The translations under genes were made by a program, and so were the position numbers. DNA of 64,000 nt. Source: CAVXFL01 sp963761015. GTDB taxonomy: Bacteria > Pseudomonadota > Alphaproteobacteria > Acetobacterales > Acetobacteraceae. The notes below the pieces were generated by a model that was given only the letters and a program-made list of their open reading frames with translations, was not told the origin of the DNA and did no database searches. Below, piece by piece: positions 8,224-16,906 of this stretch (the stretch's first letter is position 1; every line of letters begins with the position of its first letter). The stretch lies in assembly GCA_963761015.1 (NCBI GenBank), contig CAVXFL010000020.1, positions 757,730 through 821,729 on the forward strand, given 5' to 3'.

Positions 8224-10230
8224 TCAGTATCGCTCGATCATTGCACGAACCTTGACGCCGAGAGCGTCGAGCGCGAACGGTTTCGTCAGCATGTCCATGC
8301 CGCTATCGAGAAAGTCTCCGCGGACTGCGGCGTTCTCCGCATAGCCGGTCACGAAAAGCACCTTCAGGTCGGGCCGAGCGGCGCGCGCGATTTCCGCCAG
8401 CTTGCGGCCGTTGATGTGCGGCAGCATGACGTCGGACATCATCAGGTCGATGCGGCGATCCGATTGCAGGATAGGGATCGCCGGACGCGCGTCCGAGGCC
8501 AGAACGACCTCGTAGCCGAGCTCTTCCAGGACATCGGCGAGGATCATTCGTACCGTCGCGTCGTCTTCCACGACAAGGATGGTTTCCCCTTGCCCCCGCG
8601 GCGCCGCGTCGAGCGGCTTCTGCAAAACCACGGCGTCCTGCAGGGCGCGTGGCAAATAGAGCTTGATGGTCGTGCCGTGTCCGACCTCGCTATAGATACG
8701 AAGGTGTCCGCGGCTCTGCTTGGCAAAGCCATAGACCATCGACAGCCCCAGGCCGGTGCCCTCTCCGACCGGCTTCATGGTGAAGAACGGATCGATTGCC
8801 TTGGCCACGACATCGGCCGCCATCCCCATTCCGGTATCCGATACCGCAATGACCACATAGTCGCCGGGGCTCACCTCGGCTTGTCGTGAGGTGTAGGCCT
8901 CGTCGAGATGCACGTTCGTGGTTTCGATGGTCAGTCGGCCGCCATCCGGCATCGCATCGCGCGCGTTGATCGCAAGGTTCAGGACGGCGCTTTCGAGCTG
9001 GTTGGCGTCGGCGAAGGCGGTCCAAAGCTCCTCCGAAAGCGAGCACGCCAGTTCGATGTGCTCGCCCAAGGTGCGGTGAAGCAGATCCTCCATGTCCCCG
9101 ATAAGACGATTGATGTCGTTCGGCCGGATGTCGAGCGGCTGCCGCCGGGCGAAGGCGAGCAGACGATGGGTTAGCGCCCCGGCCCGCTGGGCGGAGATCG
9201 ACGCCGCATCCATGAAGCGCGGGATCTCCTCGGGGCGGCCCGATTCCATGCGCCTGCGAATAATGTCGAGCGAGCCGATGATGCCGGTCAGCAGGTTATT
9301 GAAGTCGTGGGCGATGCCGCCCGTCAGTCGGCCGATCGCCTCCATTTTTTGCGATTGCCGCAGGGCCTCTTGCACGGCTGCCAGCTCGGCTTCCGCGGCG
9401 CGCTCGGCAGTGATGTCCCGGCCGGTACAATAGACGTAGCCGTCCTCGGGAATGCCGATCCAGGAAATCCAGCGGTAGCTGCCGTCCTTGCAGCGATACC
9501 GGTTGGCGAAGCGGAGCGCCGGCTGGCCGACCTGGGTCAATTCGAAGCCGGCGCGGGTGTGCTCCAGGTCATCGGGGTGCAGCAGGTCGAAAATCGACAT
9601 GCTGACCACCTCCTCTTCCGTCCATCCCAGCACGCTCTCCCACGCCGGGTTGGCCGTTTCGAAATAACCCTTTGCATTGAGCGCCCCGAGCAGATCCGGG
9701 CTCAGCTGCCACGTCAAACCGCGTGCTTGCGCGCGCTCGATGACCTTGCGTTCGAGATCCGCATTCAATTGGCGCAAACGGGCTTCGGAGGCCCGCAGCG
9801 CTTGCTCCGAGGTATGCCGGTCGGTGATGTCGACCCCTTCGACAAAGATCCCGGTCACACCGCCGGTTTCGTCCTTGATCGGCTGATAGACGAAATCGAG
9901 GTAGCGGGTTTCCGCAGGTCCTTCCGCCGACCGCCTAAGGGCAATTTCCACGTCTTTCCCGACAAACGCTTCTCCCGTTGCGAAGACGGTGTCGAGCAAG
10001 TCGAAAAAAACCTGGCCCTCGACTTCCGGAAACGCTTCGCGGACGGTCCGGCCGATCACCTCGCGATGCCCGATGAGTTGCTGATAGGCGGGGTTCGTCA
10101 GCACGAACCGGTGTTCGGGTCCCTGAAGGAGAGCGGAGAAACTCGGCGACTGAACGAACATCTCCCGGAGCCGACGAACCTGTTCGCCGGTGTCGAGTAG
10201 CTCCCAAGCTTGCTCCTTCGCGTCCTTCAT
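8224..10230 (-). CDS. Hybrid sensor histidine kinase (PAS-PAS-HisKA-HATPase-REC)
   Basis: A roughly 668-residue soluble hybrid kinase. A PAS domain of PAS_4 type lies at about 25-140 ('FALLQ'-like core, ending 'VEGVDITDR') and a second PAS/PAC at about 170-280 ('YRCKDGSYRWISWIG', 'GRDITAERAAE'). The HisKA phospho-acceptor is in 'GGIAHDFNNLLTG' (His at about 308). The HATPase_c domain has 'NLAINARDAM', 'DTGMGM' and 'GEGTGLGLSMVYG'. The C-terminal receiver has 'LVVEDDATVR', the phosphorylatable Asp in 'LMMSDVMLP', and 'VTGYAE.....TKPF'. It lacks membrane segments, so it probably senses a cytosolic cue; no partner regulator is adjacent. A start at 10266 (GTG) is also possible; neither start has a strong ribosome site. 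Confidence 0.93.
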   Translation of the reverse strand: MKDAKEQAWELLDTGEQVRRLREMFVQSPSFSALLQGPEHRFVLTNPAYQQLIGHREVIGRTVREAFPEVEGQVFFDLLDTVFATGEAFVGKDVEIALRRSAEGPAETRYLDFVYQPIKDETGGVTGIFVEGVDITDRHTSEQALRASEARLRQLNADLERKVIERAQARGLTWQLSPDLLGALNAKGYFETANPAWESVLGWTEEEVVSMSIFDLLHPDDLEHTRAGFELTQVGQPALRFANRYRCKDGSYRWISWIGIPEDGYVYCTGRDITAERAAEAELAAVQEALRQSQKMEAIGRLTGGIAHDFNNLLTGIIGSLDIIRRRMESGRPEEIPRFMDAASISAQRAGALTHRLLAFARRQPLDIRPNDINRLIGDMEDLLHRTLGEHIELACSLSEELWTAFADANQLESAVLNLAINARDAMPDGGRLTIETTNVHLDEAYTSRQAEVSPGDYVVIAVSDTGMGMAADVVAKAIDPFFTMKPVGEGTGLGLSMVYGFAKQSRGHLRIYSEVGHGTTIKLYLPRALQDAVVLQKPLDAAPRGQGETILVVEDDATVRMILADVLEELGYEVVLASDARPAIPILQSDRRIDLMMSDVMLPHINGRKLAEIARAARPDLKVLFVTGYAENAAVRGDFLDSGMDMLTKPFALDALGVKVRAMIERY

Positions 10231-10524
10231 CCGGCAACCATAACTGAAAAATCGCCGTCCGGTCACGGCGCCCGCACCGCTCGGAGTCTCTCTGAAGCGA
10301 GCCCATAACCGATCCGGGGGCCTGTCAGGGGGCCCTGGCCAGCGGTTTTCGCCCAGCCGGCGGCAACCTTGGCTCCGGTGGTCCGTTTTCGGGGCGACGG
10401 GCGAGCAGGATGGGCGCGAAGCGGCGCGACCGCTGCACAGTTCGGCTGAGTTTGGGCTGATGGTCTGGGCCGAGCCGCTCCAAATCTCGAATGGCGGGTG
10501 TCGGTAGACGATCGAGAATCAGCG

Positions 10525-11049
10525 ATGGCCGATCGCACGCATACCAAGATCCGTCCGGCGCCTCCGCCCCCGGAGGCCTACCCGCCGCCCCCGCCGCCCG
10601 CCGGCTATCTGCCGCCGCCCAAGATCGGCGACCGCTGGCAGGACTGGGCCAATCTGGTCGTATCGATCTGGTTCTTCTTTTCGCCCTGGATTCTGCAGTT
10701 CGGTTCCGCCGCGCCAATCCGAACGGCGGGAGCGGCGATCGTCGCGAACCACGCGGCCAGTCACGCCGCGTGGAACGCCTGGGTGCTCGGCGCGCTCGTC
10801 TTCATCACGGCGCTGTCCGCGATCGGACGCATGGAGCTGTGGCAGGAACGAATCAACTTCGTTCTCGGCGCCTGGATATTCGCGGCGCCCTGGGCGCTCG
10901 GATTCGCCAGCGGTCGTTACCCCGCGGCGGCCTGGGATCACTGGGTGGTGGGCGCGCTGGTCCTGATATTCGCGTTCTGGAACCTGATTACGACGCCCAG
11001 GGGGCCCGAGACTCTGCCGCCGCCGACGATGCCGCCGCCGCGGTATTGA
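10525..11049 (+). CDS. SPW-repeat membrane protein
   Basis: The 174-residue product starts with a Pro-rich cytoplasmic segment (about 1-35), followed by four predicted transmembrane helices arranged as two repeats. Each repeat contains the short hallmark of the SPW family: 'WFFFSPWILQF' in the first, and 'WIFAAPWALGF' in the second, with Ala replacing the Ser. The family is widespread in Alphaproteobacteria and actinomycetes and has no established function. The ATG at 10525 is preferred over a GTG 27 bases upstream because the added residues look unlike the family. It is divergent from the histidine kinase across about 290 bp in which I see no other gene. Confidence 0.8.
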   Translation: MADRTHTKIRPAPPPPEAYPPPPPPAGYLPPPKIGDRWQDWANLVVSIWFFFSPWILQFGSAAPIRTAGAAIVANHAASHAAWNAWVLGALVFITALSAIGRMELWQERINFVLGAWIFAAPWALGFASGRYPAAAWDHWVVGALVLIFAFWNLITTPRGPETLPPPTMPPPRY

Positions 11050-11282
11050 ACCCGTATTTCCCGGATGAACGACATTCTGTCTGTACGACGGGCGAATCTC
11101 GCCCTCAATATCAGGCGGTTGCGATCCGAGAAGTTGCCCGGCCGTGACCGACGAAATCCTTGTGAAGAGGCTTGAGGCAGACTACGGTCAGCTACGAAAG
11201 GGCGAAATCGACGAGTATCCGGGCGAATCCCGGTTCGATCGAACCAGTTTCGGCATCCGACACAATCCGCGGGAGGTCGCCG

Positions 11283-12323
11283 ATGGTCCGCGCCATTCTG
11301 ATCGTTCTCGTGCTCTTCGGCTGCCTGTCAGCCTCTCCCGTGCGCGCCCAGGACGAGCTGATGGCGCGGGCGCGGCAACTGTTCGCGCCGATCCCGGCGA
11401 CGCCGCCGGAACTACCGGGGAACCCGAGCACGCCCGCAAAGGTCGCGCTCGGCAAGATGCTGTATTTCGACCCGAGGCTGTCGGCGAGTCACGCCATCAG
11501 CTGCAATTCCTGTCACAATCTTGGGCTGGGCGGCGCCGACGCCGAGCCGACGTCGATCGGCCACCGCTGGCAGCACGGCGGACGCAACGCGCCGACGGTG
11601 CTCAATGCGGTGTTCAACAAAGCGCAGTTCTGGGACGGCCGGGCCGCCGATCTCGAGCAGCAGGCCGGTGGGCCGATCGTCAATCCGATCGAAATGGCCT
11701 CGCCGCAGGCGCACGTGGCCGAGCAGATCGCCGGCATCCCGGGCTATCGCGAGGCGTTCGCCGCGGCGTTCCCAGGCGAGCACGAGCCGATCGCTATGGC
11801 GAATGTGCAGAAGGCGATCGCGGTGTTCGAGGCGACGCTAATCAGCCCCGATGCGCCGTTCGATCGTTTCCTTGAGGGCGATGCGAATGCGCTGACGCCG
11901 GTGCAGAAGACCGGCCTCGCGCTGTTCATCGACAAGGGCTGCGCCAATTGCCACAACGGCATCAACATCGGTGGCGGCATGTACGCGCCGTTCGGCGTGG
12001 TTGAGAAGCCCGGCGGCGAGCTGCTGCCGCCCGCCGACAAGGGCCGCTTCATGGTCACTCACACGCCGAGCGACGAGTACGTGTTCAAGGTGCCTACCTT
12101 GCGCAACATCCGGCTCACTGCACCGTATTTCCACACCGGCAGGTCGTGGGATCTGCGCCAGGCGGTGGCGGTAATGGGCGCGAGTCAGCTCGGCATCCAC
12201 CTAACTGATCAGGAGGTGGACGAGATCACGACGTTCCTGGACAGCCTGACCGGACAGCAGCCGAGCGTAACCTATCCGATCCTGCCGCCGAGCGTGGCGG
12301 CGACGCCGCAGCCGCAACCGTAA
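11283..12323 (+). CDS. Di-heme cytochrome c peroxidase (CCP/MauG family)
   Basis: A 346-residue exported protein with a signal peptide ending about residue 22 ('SPVRAQ'). It has two c-type heme sites, CNSCH at about 74-78 and CANCH at about 220-224, plus the CCP features 'LGKMLYFDPRLS', 'GRNAPTVLNA', 'FWDGRAADLE', 'NPIEMA' and 'KVPTLRNI..TAPYFHTGR'. Periplasmic bacterial CCPs reduce hydrogen peroxide using electrons from small cytochromes; relatives such as MauG do other oxidations. The start at 11283 follows a GGGAGG ribosome site; the frame is open to 11172, but the signal peptide marks the internal ATG. It may complement the cytosolic catalase in peroxide defence. The 233 bp between the SPW gene and this start hold nothing I can identify. 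Confidence 0.93.
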   Translation: MVRAILIVLVLFGCLSASPVRAQDELMARARQLFAPIPATPPELPGNPSTPAKVALGKMLYFDPRLSASHAISCNSCHNLGLGGADAEPTSIGHRWQHGGRNAPTVLNAVFNKAQFWDGRAADLEQQAGGPIVNPIEMASPQAHVAEQIAGIPGYREAFAAAFPGEHEPIAMANVQKAIAVFEATLISPDAPFDRFLEGDANALTPVQKTGLALFIDKGCANCHNGINIGGGMYAPFGVVEKPGGELLPPADKGRFMVTHTPSDEYVFKVPTLRNIRLTAPYFHTGRSWDLRQAVAVMGASQLGIHLTDQEVDEITTFLDSLTGQQPSVTYPILPPSVAATPQPQP

Positions 12324-12602
12324 CCGCACGGCTTACGCCGGGATCTGCCGAGGATCATTCGCCCCGCCGGCACGCACGGCGCAGGGTATTGCCGCCGGCA
12401 GCTTGAATGCGCTGGTGAGGGAGCGGGGGCGGCTAACTGGCGGCACCGGTGATCGGGGCGGCTTTGATTGATTTGGTGTTGGCTAACCGAGGTGTTCACA
12501 TGCTGCTGATCGGGGGGCGGCGTGATGCGAACGCCGGCCTTCCCTTTCCCCGGCGCCTGGCCTGTGCGACAGATGGCGTCGGGGACGCGGGGGAGCGCAT
12601 CG

Positions 12603-12953
12603 ATGCGTATTCTGGCTTTCGCGGCACTATGCGCCGTCGGGATGGCCTCGGGCGCGGCCTTCGCCCAGGGCGCGACCAGGATCACCGATCCGAAGGTGAA
12701 CGGAAAGCCGGTGGATCATTGCGCCGATATCGACGGCAACCCCGACTGCACGGCGCATGGCGCGGCCAAGGCGGCGCTGAACGCCTGCAAGGCGAACGGC
12801 TACGCGGCCGAGGCGGGCTGGCATACGCGCGCCTTCTCCGGCAAGGCGATGCATTTCATCACCGAATACGACATGCACGCCGGCGAAGTCGGCGGGCGCT
12901 GGGAGGCGAAGCCCGCCACCGGCACGTTCGACTGGATCGCCTGCACGAAATAG
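12603..12953 (+). CDS. Small exported protein, function unknown
   Basis: A 116-residue protein with a clear Sec signal peptide (MRILAFAAL... cleaved after 'AAFAQ', about residue 22). The mature part has four cysteines ('VDHCADIDGNPDC', 'LNACKANGY', 'DWIACTK'), suggesting two disulfides in the periplasm, and an aromatic-rich C-terminal half. I do not recognise the family. The ATG at 12603 is chosen because the signal peptide begins there. The 279 bp between the peroxidase and this gene hold no other feature I can see. Confidence 0.7.
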   Translation: MRILAFAALCAVGMASGAAFAQGATRITDPKVNGKPVDHCADIDGNPDCTAHGAAKAALNACKANGYAAEAGWHTRAFSGKAMHFITEYDMHAGEVGGRWEAKPATGTFDWIACTK

Positions 12954-13027
12954 CCGCTCGCCGTGGGACGAACGGCCGAGCGCCGCGTTCTGCACGAGCG
13001 TAATCCAGTCTGCGGGCGACAGCGACC

Positions 13028-13438
13028 ATGCCGTTTATTCAGCTTGTCCTCAACGTGCTGTGGATCGTGTTCGGCGGGTTGATCATGGCCGCGCTCTGGG
13101 TGCTTGCCGGGGTGATCATGATTATCACCATCGTCGGCATTCCCTGGGCGCGGGCGGCGTTCACCATCGCGCGCTATACGTTGCTGCCGTTCGGCTACGA
13201 GGCGGTGCCGCGCGACCTCGTGACGGGTCAGGAGGACATCGGCACCGGTCCGCTCGGAGCGGTCGGCAACATCATCTGGCTGGTGCTGGCCGGGTGGTGG
13301 CTGGCGCTCGGCCATTTGACCGCGGCAATCGCCTGGGCCGTTACCATCATCGGCCTCCCGTTCGCCTGGGCGCACCTGAAGCTGGCCATGCTGGCGCTGT
13401 GGCCGATCGGGCAGCGGATCGTGCCGACCCGCCCGTGA
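13028..13438 (+). CDS. YccF-domain inner membrane protein
   Basis: The 136 residues form two tandem copies of the YccF (DUF307) domain. Each has a hydrophobic helix pair and the signature 'IVGIPWARAAFTIARYTLLPFG' (about 38-59) in the first and 'IIGLPFAWAHLKLAMLALWPIG' (about 106-127) in the second. Family members are small inner-membrane proteins of unknown function; E. coli YccF is the namesake. The length is typical, and the ATG at 13028 gives the family's usual hydrophobic N-terminus. A remnant of an antitoxin gene lies just beyond its stop on the other strand. Confidence 0.88.
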   Translation: MPFIQLVLNVLWIVFGGLIMAALWVLAGVIMIITIVGIPWARAAFTIARYTLLPFGYEAVPRDLVTGQEDIGTGPLGAVGNIIWLVLAGWWLALGHLTAAIAWAVTIIGLPFAWAHLKLAMLALWPIGQRIVPTRP

Positions 13439-13439
13439 T

Positions 13440-13565
13440 CCGGATTTCCTCGATAGCCGCGAATTCCTCGTCGAGCGGCTGCAACGTGGCAAGCAGGGCC
13501 AGCAACGACTTCGGCGTGCCTGGCTCGATGACAAGCCGAGCCCCGCTCTCCCGGGGAATGTTCAA
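13440..13565 (-). pseudogene. Truncated AbrB/VapB-type antitoxin remnant
   Basis: Read leftward from 13565, the frame gives 'NIPRESGARLVIEPGTPKS' followed by 'LLALLATLQPLDEEFAAIEE'. This resembles the C-terminal half of SpoVT/AbrB-fold antitoxins, where '..LVIEP......LL..L..LEPLDE.FP.I.D' binds the VapC toxin. The DNA-binding N-terminus is missing and the frame then runs meaninglessly into the 3' end of the yccF gene. No toxin gene is adjacent. It is a short match, so the call is tentative. Confidence 0.5.
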
Positions 13566-13569
13566 GCGA

Positions 13570-14499
13570 TCACGCCGGCTGCTTCGCCTTGTGCGCGGCG
13601 AGCGCCATCAGGCGGCGGTCGCGCCAGGCCGAGCGGGCGGGGATCTGATCGAGCGCCAACGCTTTGCGCCGCTCGGCGTGCAGCTTGGCGACCAGGTCCG
13701 GCGTGAGCTTCAGCGCCGCCAGCTCCGCCTCGACCTTCTCGTACAGCCCGCCGAACCGGGCGCAGTAATCGGCCAGCCCCGCGGGGGCGTTCAGGTCGAT
13801 GGTCTCGAACGGGCCCATGAACGCCCAGCGCAGGCCGAGCCCGTGCTTCACGCAGGCATCCACGTCCTCCGCCGACATCACCCCGTCGCGCACCAGCCGG
13901 AACGCCTCGGATACCAGCGCGATCTGCAGCCGGTTCACCACGAAGCCGGGCACCTCCTTGTGCATGGTCGCGGGCACCTGGCCGGCGCGGCGCATCAGCT
14001 CGGCGGTGCGCGCCACCACGGCGGCGTCGGTCCAGGGTGCGGGGCACAGCTCCACCACCGGCACCAGGTAGGGCGGATTGATCGGGTGCGCCACCAGGCA
14101 GCGCGCGCGGCCGGGCAGGTCTTCGGTGAAGGCGCTGGCGGGAATGCCGGAGGTGGAGCTGGCGAGCACCGTCTCGGGCGCGGCGAGGCGGTCCATCTCC
14201 GCGAACAGCGCCTGCTTTTCCGGCAGCCGCTCCGGCCCGTTTTCCTGCACGTGCGCCGCGCCGTTCAGCGCGTCCGCGAGCGTGGGCGCGGCGGCGACGC
14301 GCGCCAGCACCGCCTCCGGCGCGTCGGCGATCAGGCCGAGTTCGCGCAGTTCCGGCAGGCGTTCGGCGACGAACGTGCGCGCGGCGTCGCAGGCGCCCGC
14401 GACCGGGTCCCACAGCGCCACGTCGAAGCCCGAGCGGGCGAACACGATCGCCCAGGCCCGCCCGATCAGCCCCGCGCCAACGATCGCGATTTTGGCCAT
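13570..14499 (-). CDS. 3-hydroxyacyl-CoA dehydrogenase-family oxidoreductase (lambda-crystallin type)
   Basis: A 309-residue NAD-dependent dehydrogenase. Its Rossmann fold begins at the first residues ('IAIVGAGLIGRAWAIVFA', about 4-21). It has 'ASSTSGIPASAF' and the catalytic histidine in 'VAHPINPPYLVP', then the C-terminal dimer domain ('GFVVNRLQIALVSEAFRLV', 'GLRWAFMGPFETIDLN'). The single-domain length and last motif fit the lambda-crystallin/L-gulonate or carnitine dehydrogenase branch more than fatty-acid FadB. The substrate is uncertain. GGGAGGAG lies upstream of the ATG at 14499. It is divergent from a D-2-hydroxyacid dehydrogenase across 119 bp, so the two may share a control region. 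Confidence 0.88.
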   Translation of the reverse strand: MAKIAIVGAGLIGRAWAIVFARSGFDVALWDPVAGACDAARTFVAERLPELRELGLIADAPEAVLARVAAAPTLADALNGAAHVQENGPERLPEKQALFAEMDRLAAPETVLASSTSGIPASAFTEDLPGRARCLVAHPINPPYLVPVVELCPAPWTDAAVVARTAELMRRAGQVPATMHKEVPGFVVNRLQIALVSEAFRLVRDGVMSAEDVDACVKHGLGLRWAFMGPFETIDLNAPAGLADYCARFGGLYEKVEAELAALKLTPDLVAKLHAERRKALALDQIPARSAWRDRRLMALAAHKAKQPA

Positions 14500-14618
14500 C
14501 TTTCGCTCCTCCCTCGGTGTCGCCTGGCCGCGATCACACCACCCGCCCGGCGCGGCGGCAACCTTGCGCGGCGTCGCCCCGGGTTCCACGCTGCGCGCCG
14601 GCAGCGGGGGAGGCGGCG

Positions 14619-15608
14619 ATGGTGCGCGTGGCGGTGATGGACGACTGGCAGGATGTGGCGCGGGAAAGCGCGGACTGGTCGGCGCTGCAGGCGCGCGCGG
14701 AGGTCGTGTTCTTCCACCGCGCCTTCACCGACGCGGACGAGGCCGCCAATACGCTGGCCGACTTCGACATCCTGATGCCGATGCGCGAGCGCACGCCGTT
14801 TCCCGCCACCTTGATCCGCCGCCTGCCGCGCCTGCGCCTGATCGCGCTGCCGGGGCGCAAGGCGGGCACGCTCGACCTCGACGCCTGCACGGCGCAGGGC
14901 GTGCTGGTCTGCAACACCGAGGGCGATCTCGGCAGCCGCACCACGGCGGAACTGGCGCTCGGCCTGCTGATCGCCGCCAATCGGCGCATCCCGGCGGGCG
15001 ACGCGGCGATCCGCGCCGGGCGCTTCCAGGAGGGCGTCGGCCTCGGCGTGGCGCTGCACGGCCGCGCGCTCGGCCTGCTCGGGCTCGGGCGCATCGGCGG
15101 CATGGTGGCGGAATACGCCCGCGCAATGGGCATGCGAATCCTCGCCTGGAGCCCCAACCTGACGGCCGAGCGCGCGGCGCGGCACGGCGCGGAATGCGTC
15201 GACAAGCCGCGGTTGTTCGCCGAGGCCGACGCGGTCTCGATCCACATGCCGCTATCGGAACGCAGCCGCGCGATCGTGGGCGCCGCCGAGATCGCGCTGA
15301 TGAAGCCGGGCGCGATCCTGGTGAACACCTCGCGCGGCCCGCTCGTGGACGAGGCGGCGCTGCTCGACGCGGTGCAGGCGGGCCGCATCGTCGCCGCGCT
15401 CGACGTCTACGACCGCGAGCCGCTGCCCGCCGAACACGACCTGCGCCGCGCCCCCAACACCGTGCTCACCCCGCATATCGGCTACTGCACGATGGAGGTG
15501 TTCGAGGGGTTCTACACCAAGGGCATCGCGAACGTGCTGGCGTTTCTCGACGGCAATCCGAAGCGCATGGTCAACCCGGAGGCGCTTCGGTCTTCGGCGC
15601 AAGGGTGA
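14619..15608 (+). CDS. D-2-hydroxyacid dehydrogenase family protein
   Basis: The 329-residue product has the D-isomer-specific 2-hydroxyacid dehydrogenase layout. It has the NAD-binding motif 'LGLLGLGRIGGMVAEYA' (about 153-169), the substrate/NAD arginine in 'VNTSRGPLVDEAAL', the glutamate in 'DVYDREPLP' and the catalytic histidine in 'LTPHIGYC'. Such enzymes interconvert 2-oxo and D-2-hydroxy acids such as hydroxypyruvate/glycerate or phosphoglycerate; it has no ACT regulatory domain, so it is not a full SerA. The ATG at 14619 has GGGGGAGG upstream. The glycogen synthase gene starts 12 bp after its stop, suggesting one transcript. Confidence 0.9.
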   Translation: MVRVAVMDDWQDVARESADWSALQARAEVVFFHRAFTDADEAANTLADFDILMPMRERTPFPATLIRRLPRLRLIALPGRKAGTLDLDACTAQGVLVCNTEGDLGSRTTAELALGLLIAANRRIPAGDAAIRAGRFQEGVGLGVALHGRALGLLGLGRIGGMVAEYARAMGMRILAWSPNLTAERAARHGAECVDKPRLFAEADAVSIHMPLSERSRAIVGAAEIALMKPGAILVNTSRGPLVDEAALLDAVQAGRIVAALDVYDREPLPAEHDLRRAPNTVLTPHIGYCTMEVFEGFYTKGIANVLAFLDGNPKRMVNPEALRSSAQG

Positions 15609-15620
15609 GGGGCGGGGCGG

Positions 15621-16847
15621 GTGACGGAATTGAGAAAGGTCGTTCTCTGCACGAAGGAATACCCGCCGCACGTCTACGGCGGGGCCGGCGTGCACGTGGA
15701 GTATCTGGCGCGCGCGCTCGCCAAGCACGTGCAGGTGGAGGTGCGCTGCTTCGGCGAGCAGCTCGATCCGGCGGCGAACCCGGCCGTGCGCGGCTATCCG
15801 CAATGGGAGGAGACGGCGCGCGGCACCGACCCGCGCTTCACGGGCGCCGTCGACGCCTTGGCCCGCTCGCTCGCCATGGCCAAGGACCGGCTGGATGCGC
15901 AGATCGTGCATTGCCACACCTGGTACACCGACATGGCCGGTGTGCTCGCGAGCCAGCTCTGGGGCATCCCCTACGTGCTGACCATCCACTCGCTGGAACC
16001 GTTGCGGCCGTGGAAGGTCGAGCAGCTCGGCAACGCCTACCATCTCAGCGCCTGGATGGAGCGCACCGCGATCGAGCAGGCCAGCGCCGTGGTCGCCGTC
16101 TCGCACGGCACGCGCGACGACGTGCTGCGCCATTTCAACGTGCGGCCGGAGCGGGTGCACGTGATCCACAACGGCATCGATGTCGAGGAGTACCGGCGCA
16201 CGGCCGCGCACGACGCGCTGGTGCGCTACGGCATCGACCCCGACCGTCCGTTTGTTTTGTTCGTCGGGCGGATCACGCACCAGAAGGGCATCATGCACCT
16301 GGTCCATGCCATTCCGTGGCTGGACCCGGCGCTTCAGGTCGTGCTCTGCGCCGGGGCGCCCGACACGCCGGAGCTCGGGCGGGAAATGGCCGAGGGTGTC
16401 GCCCGGATCGCGGCCACCCGGCCGGGCGTGATCTGGATCCGCGAGATGGTGCCCCGGCCCGACGTGATCCAGCTCTACAGCCACGCCGCCGTGTTCTGCT
16501 GCCCCTCGGTCTACGAGCCGTTCGGCATCATCAACTTGGAAGCCATGGCCTGCGAAACCGCGGTGGTGGCCTCGGCGGTGGGCGGCATCCCCGAGGTGGT
16601 GGTGGATGGCGAGACCGGGCTGCTGGTGGATCCCGGCTTCCTGCCCGGCACGTCCGACCCGGCCGACCCCGCCGCCTTCGCCGAGGAGCTGGCCGATGCC
16701 GTGAACCGCCTGGCGGCCGACCCGGCGCTGCGCGAGCGCTTCGGCAAGGCCGGCCGCCGCCGCGTGGAGAGCCGCTTCAGCTGGGACGCGATCGCGCGGA
16801 CCACGATGGGGCTCTACCGATCGCTCTTGGCGAGCCGAGAGGCGTAA
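15621..16847 (+). CDS. glgA: Glycogen synthase, actinobacterial (GT4) type
   Basis: A 408-residue GT4 glycosyltransferase of the corynebacterial GlgA/GlgM family. It has 'KEYPPHVYGGAGVHVEYLA' at the N-terminus, 'CHTWYTDMAG', 'VSHGTRDDVLRHF', 'FVGRITHQKGIMHLV' and 'PSVYEPFGIINLEAMACETA' with 'GGIPEVV' in the nucleotide-sugar domain. Actinobacterial members make alpha-maltose-1-phosphate or elongate alpha-glucan from ADP-glucose; it is shorter than E. coli GlgA and belongs to a different family (GT4, not GT5). It starts at GTG 15621. No GlgE, GlgB or GlgC is in the window, so whether it serves glycogen or another glucan pathway is open. Confidence 0.9.
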   Translation: MTELRKVVLCTKEYPPHVYGGAGVHVEYLARALAKHVQVEVRCFGEQLDPAANPAVRGYPQWEETARGTDPRFTGAVDALARSLAMAKDRLDAQIVHCHTWYTDMAGVLASQLWGIPYVLTIHSLEPLRPWKVEQLGNAYHLSAWMERTAIEQASAVVAVSHGTRDDVLRHFNVRPERVHVIHNGIDVEEYRRTAAHDALVRYGIDPDRPFVLFVGRITHQKGIMHLVHAIPWLDPALQVVLCAGAPDTPELGREMAEGVARIAATRPGVIWIREMVPRPDVIQLYSHAAVFCCPSVYEPFGIINLEAMACETAVVASAVGGIPEVVVDGETGLLVDPGFLPGTSDPADPAAFAEELADAVNRLAADPALRERFGKAGRRRVESRFSWDAIARTTMGLYRSLLASREA

Positions 16848-16906
16848 TGGCTGGGACCGTCACGCGGCGTGGCTGACGGCATGCGCCGCCGCTCGCGCGA
16901 GGGCAC

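Noticed and set aside
8074..8889. A 271-residue plus-strand frame after the catalase upstream region
   Set aside because: Only its first 40 residues carry the IS630 motif; the rest is antisense to the histidine kinase receiver domain.
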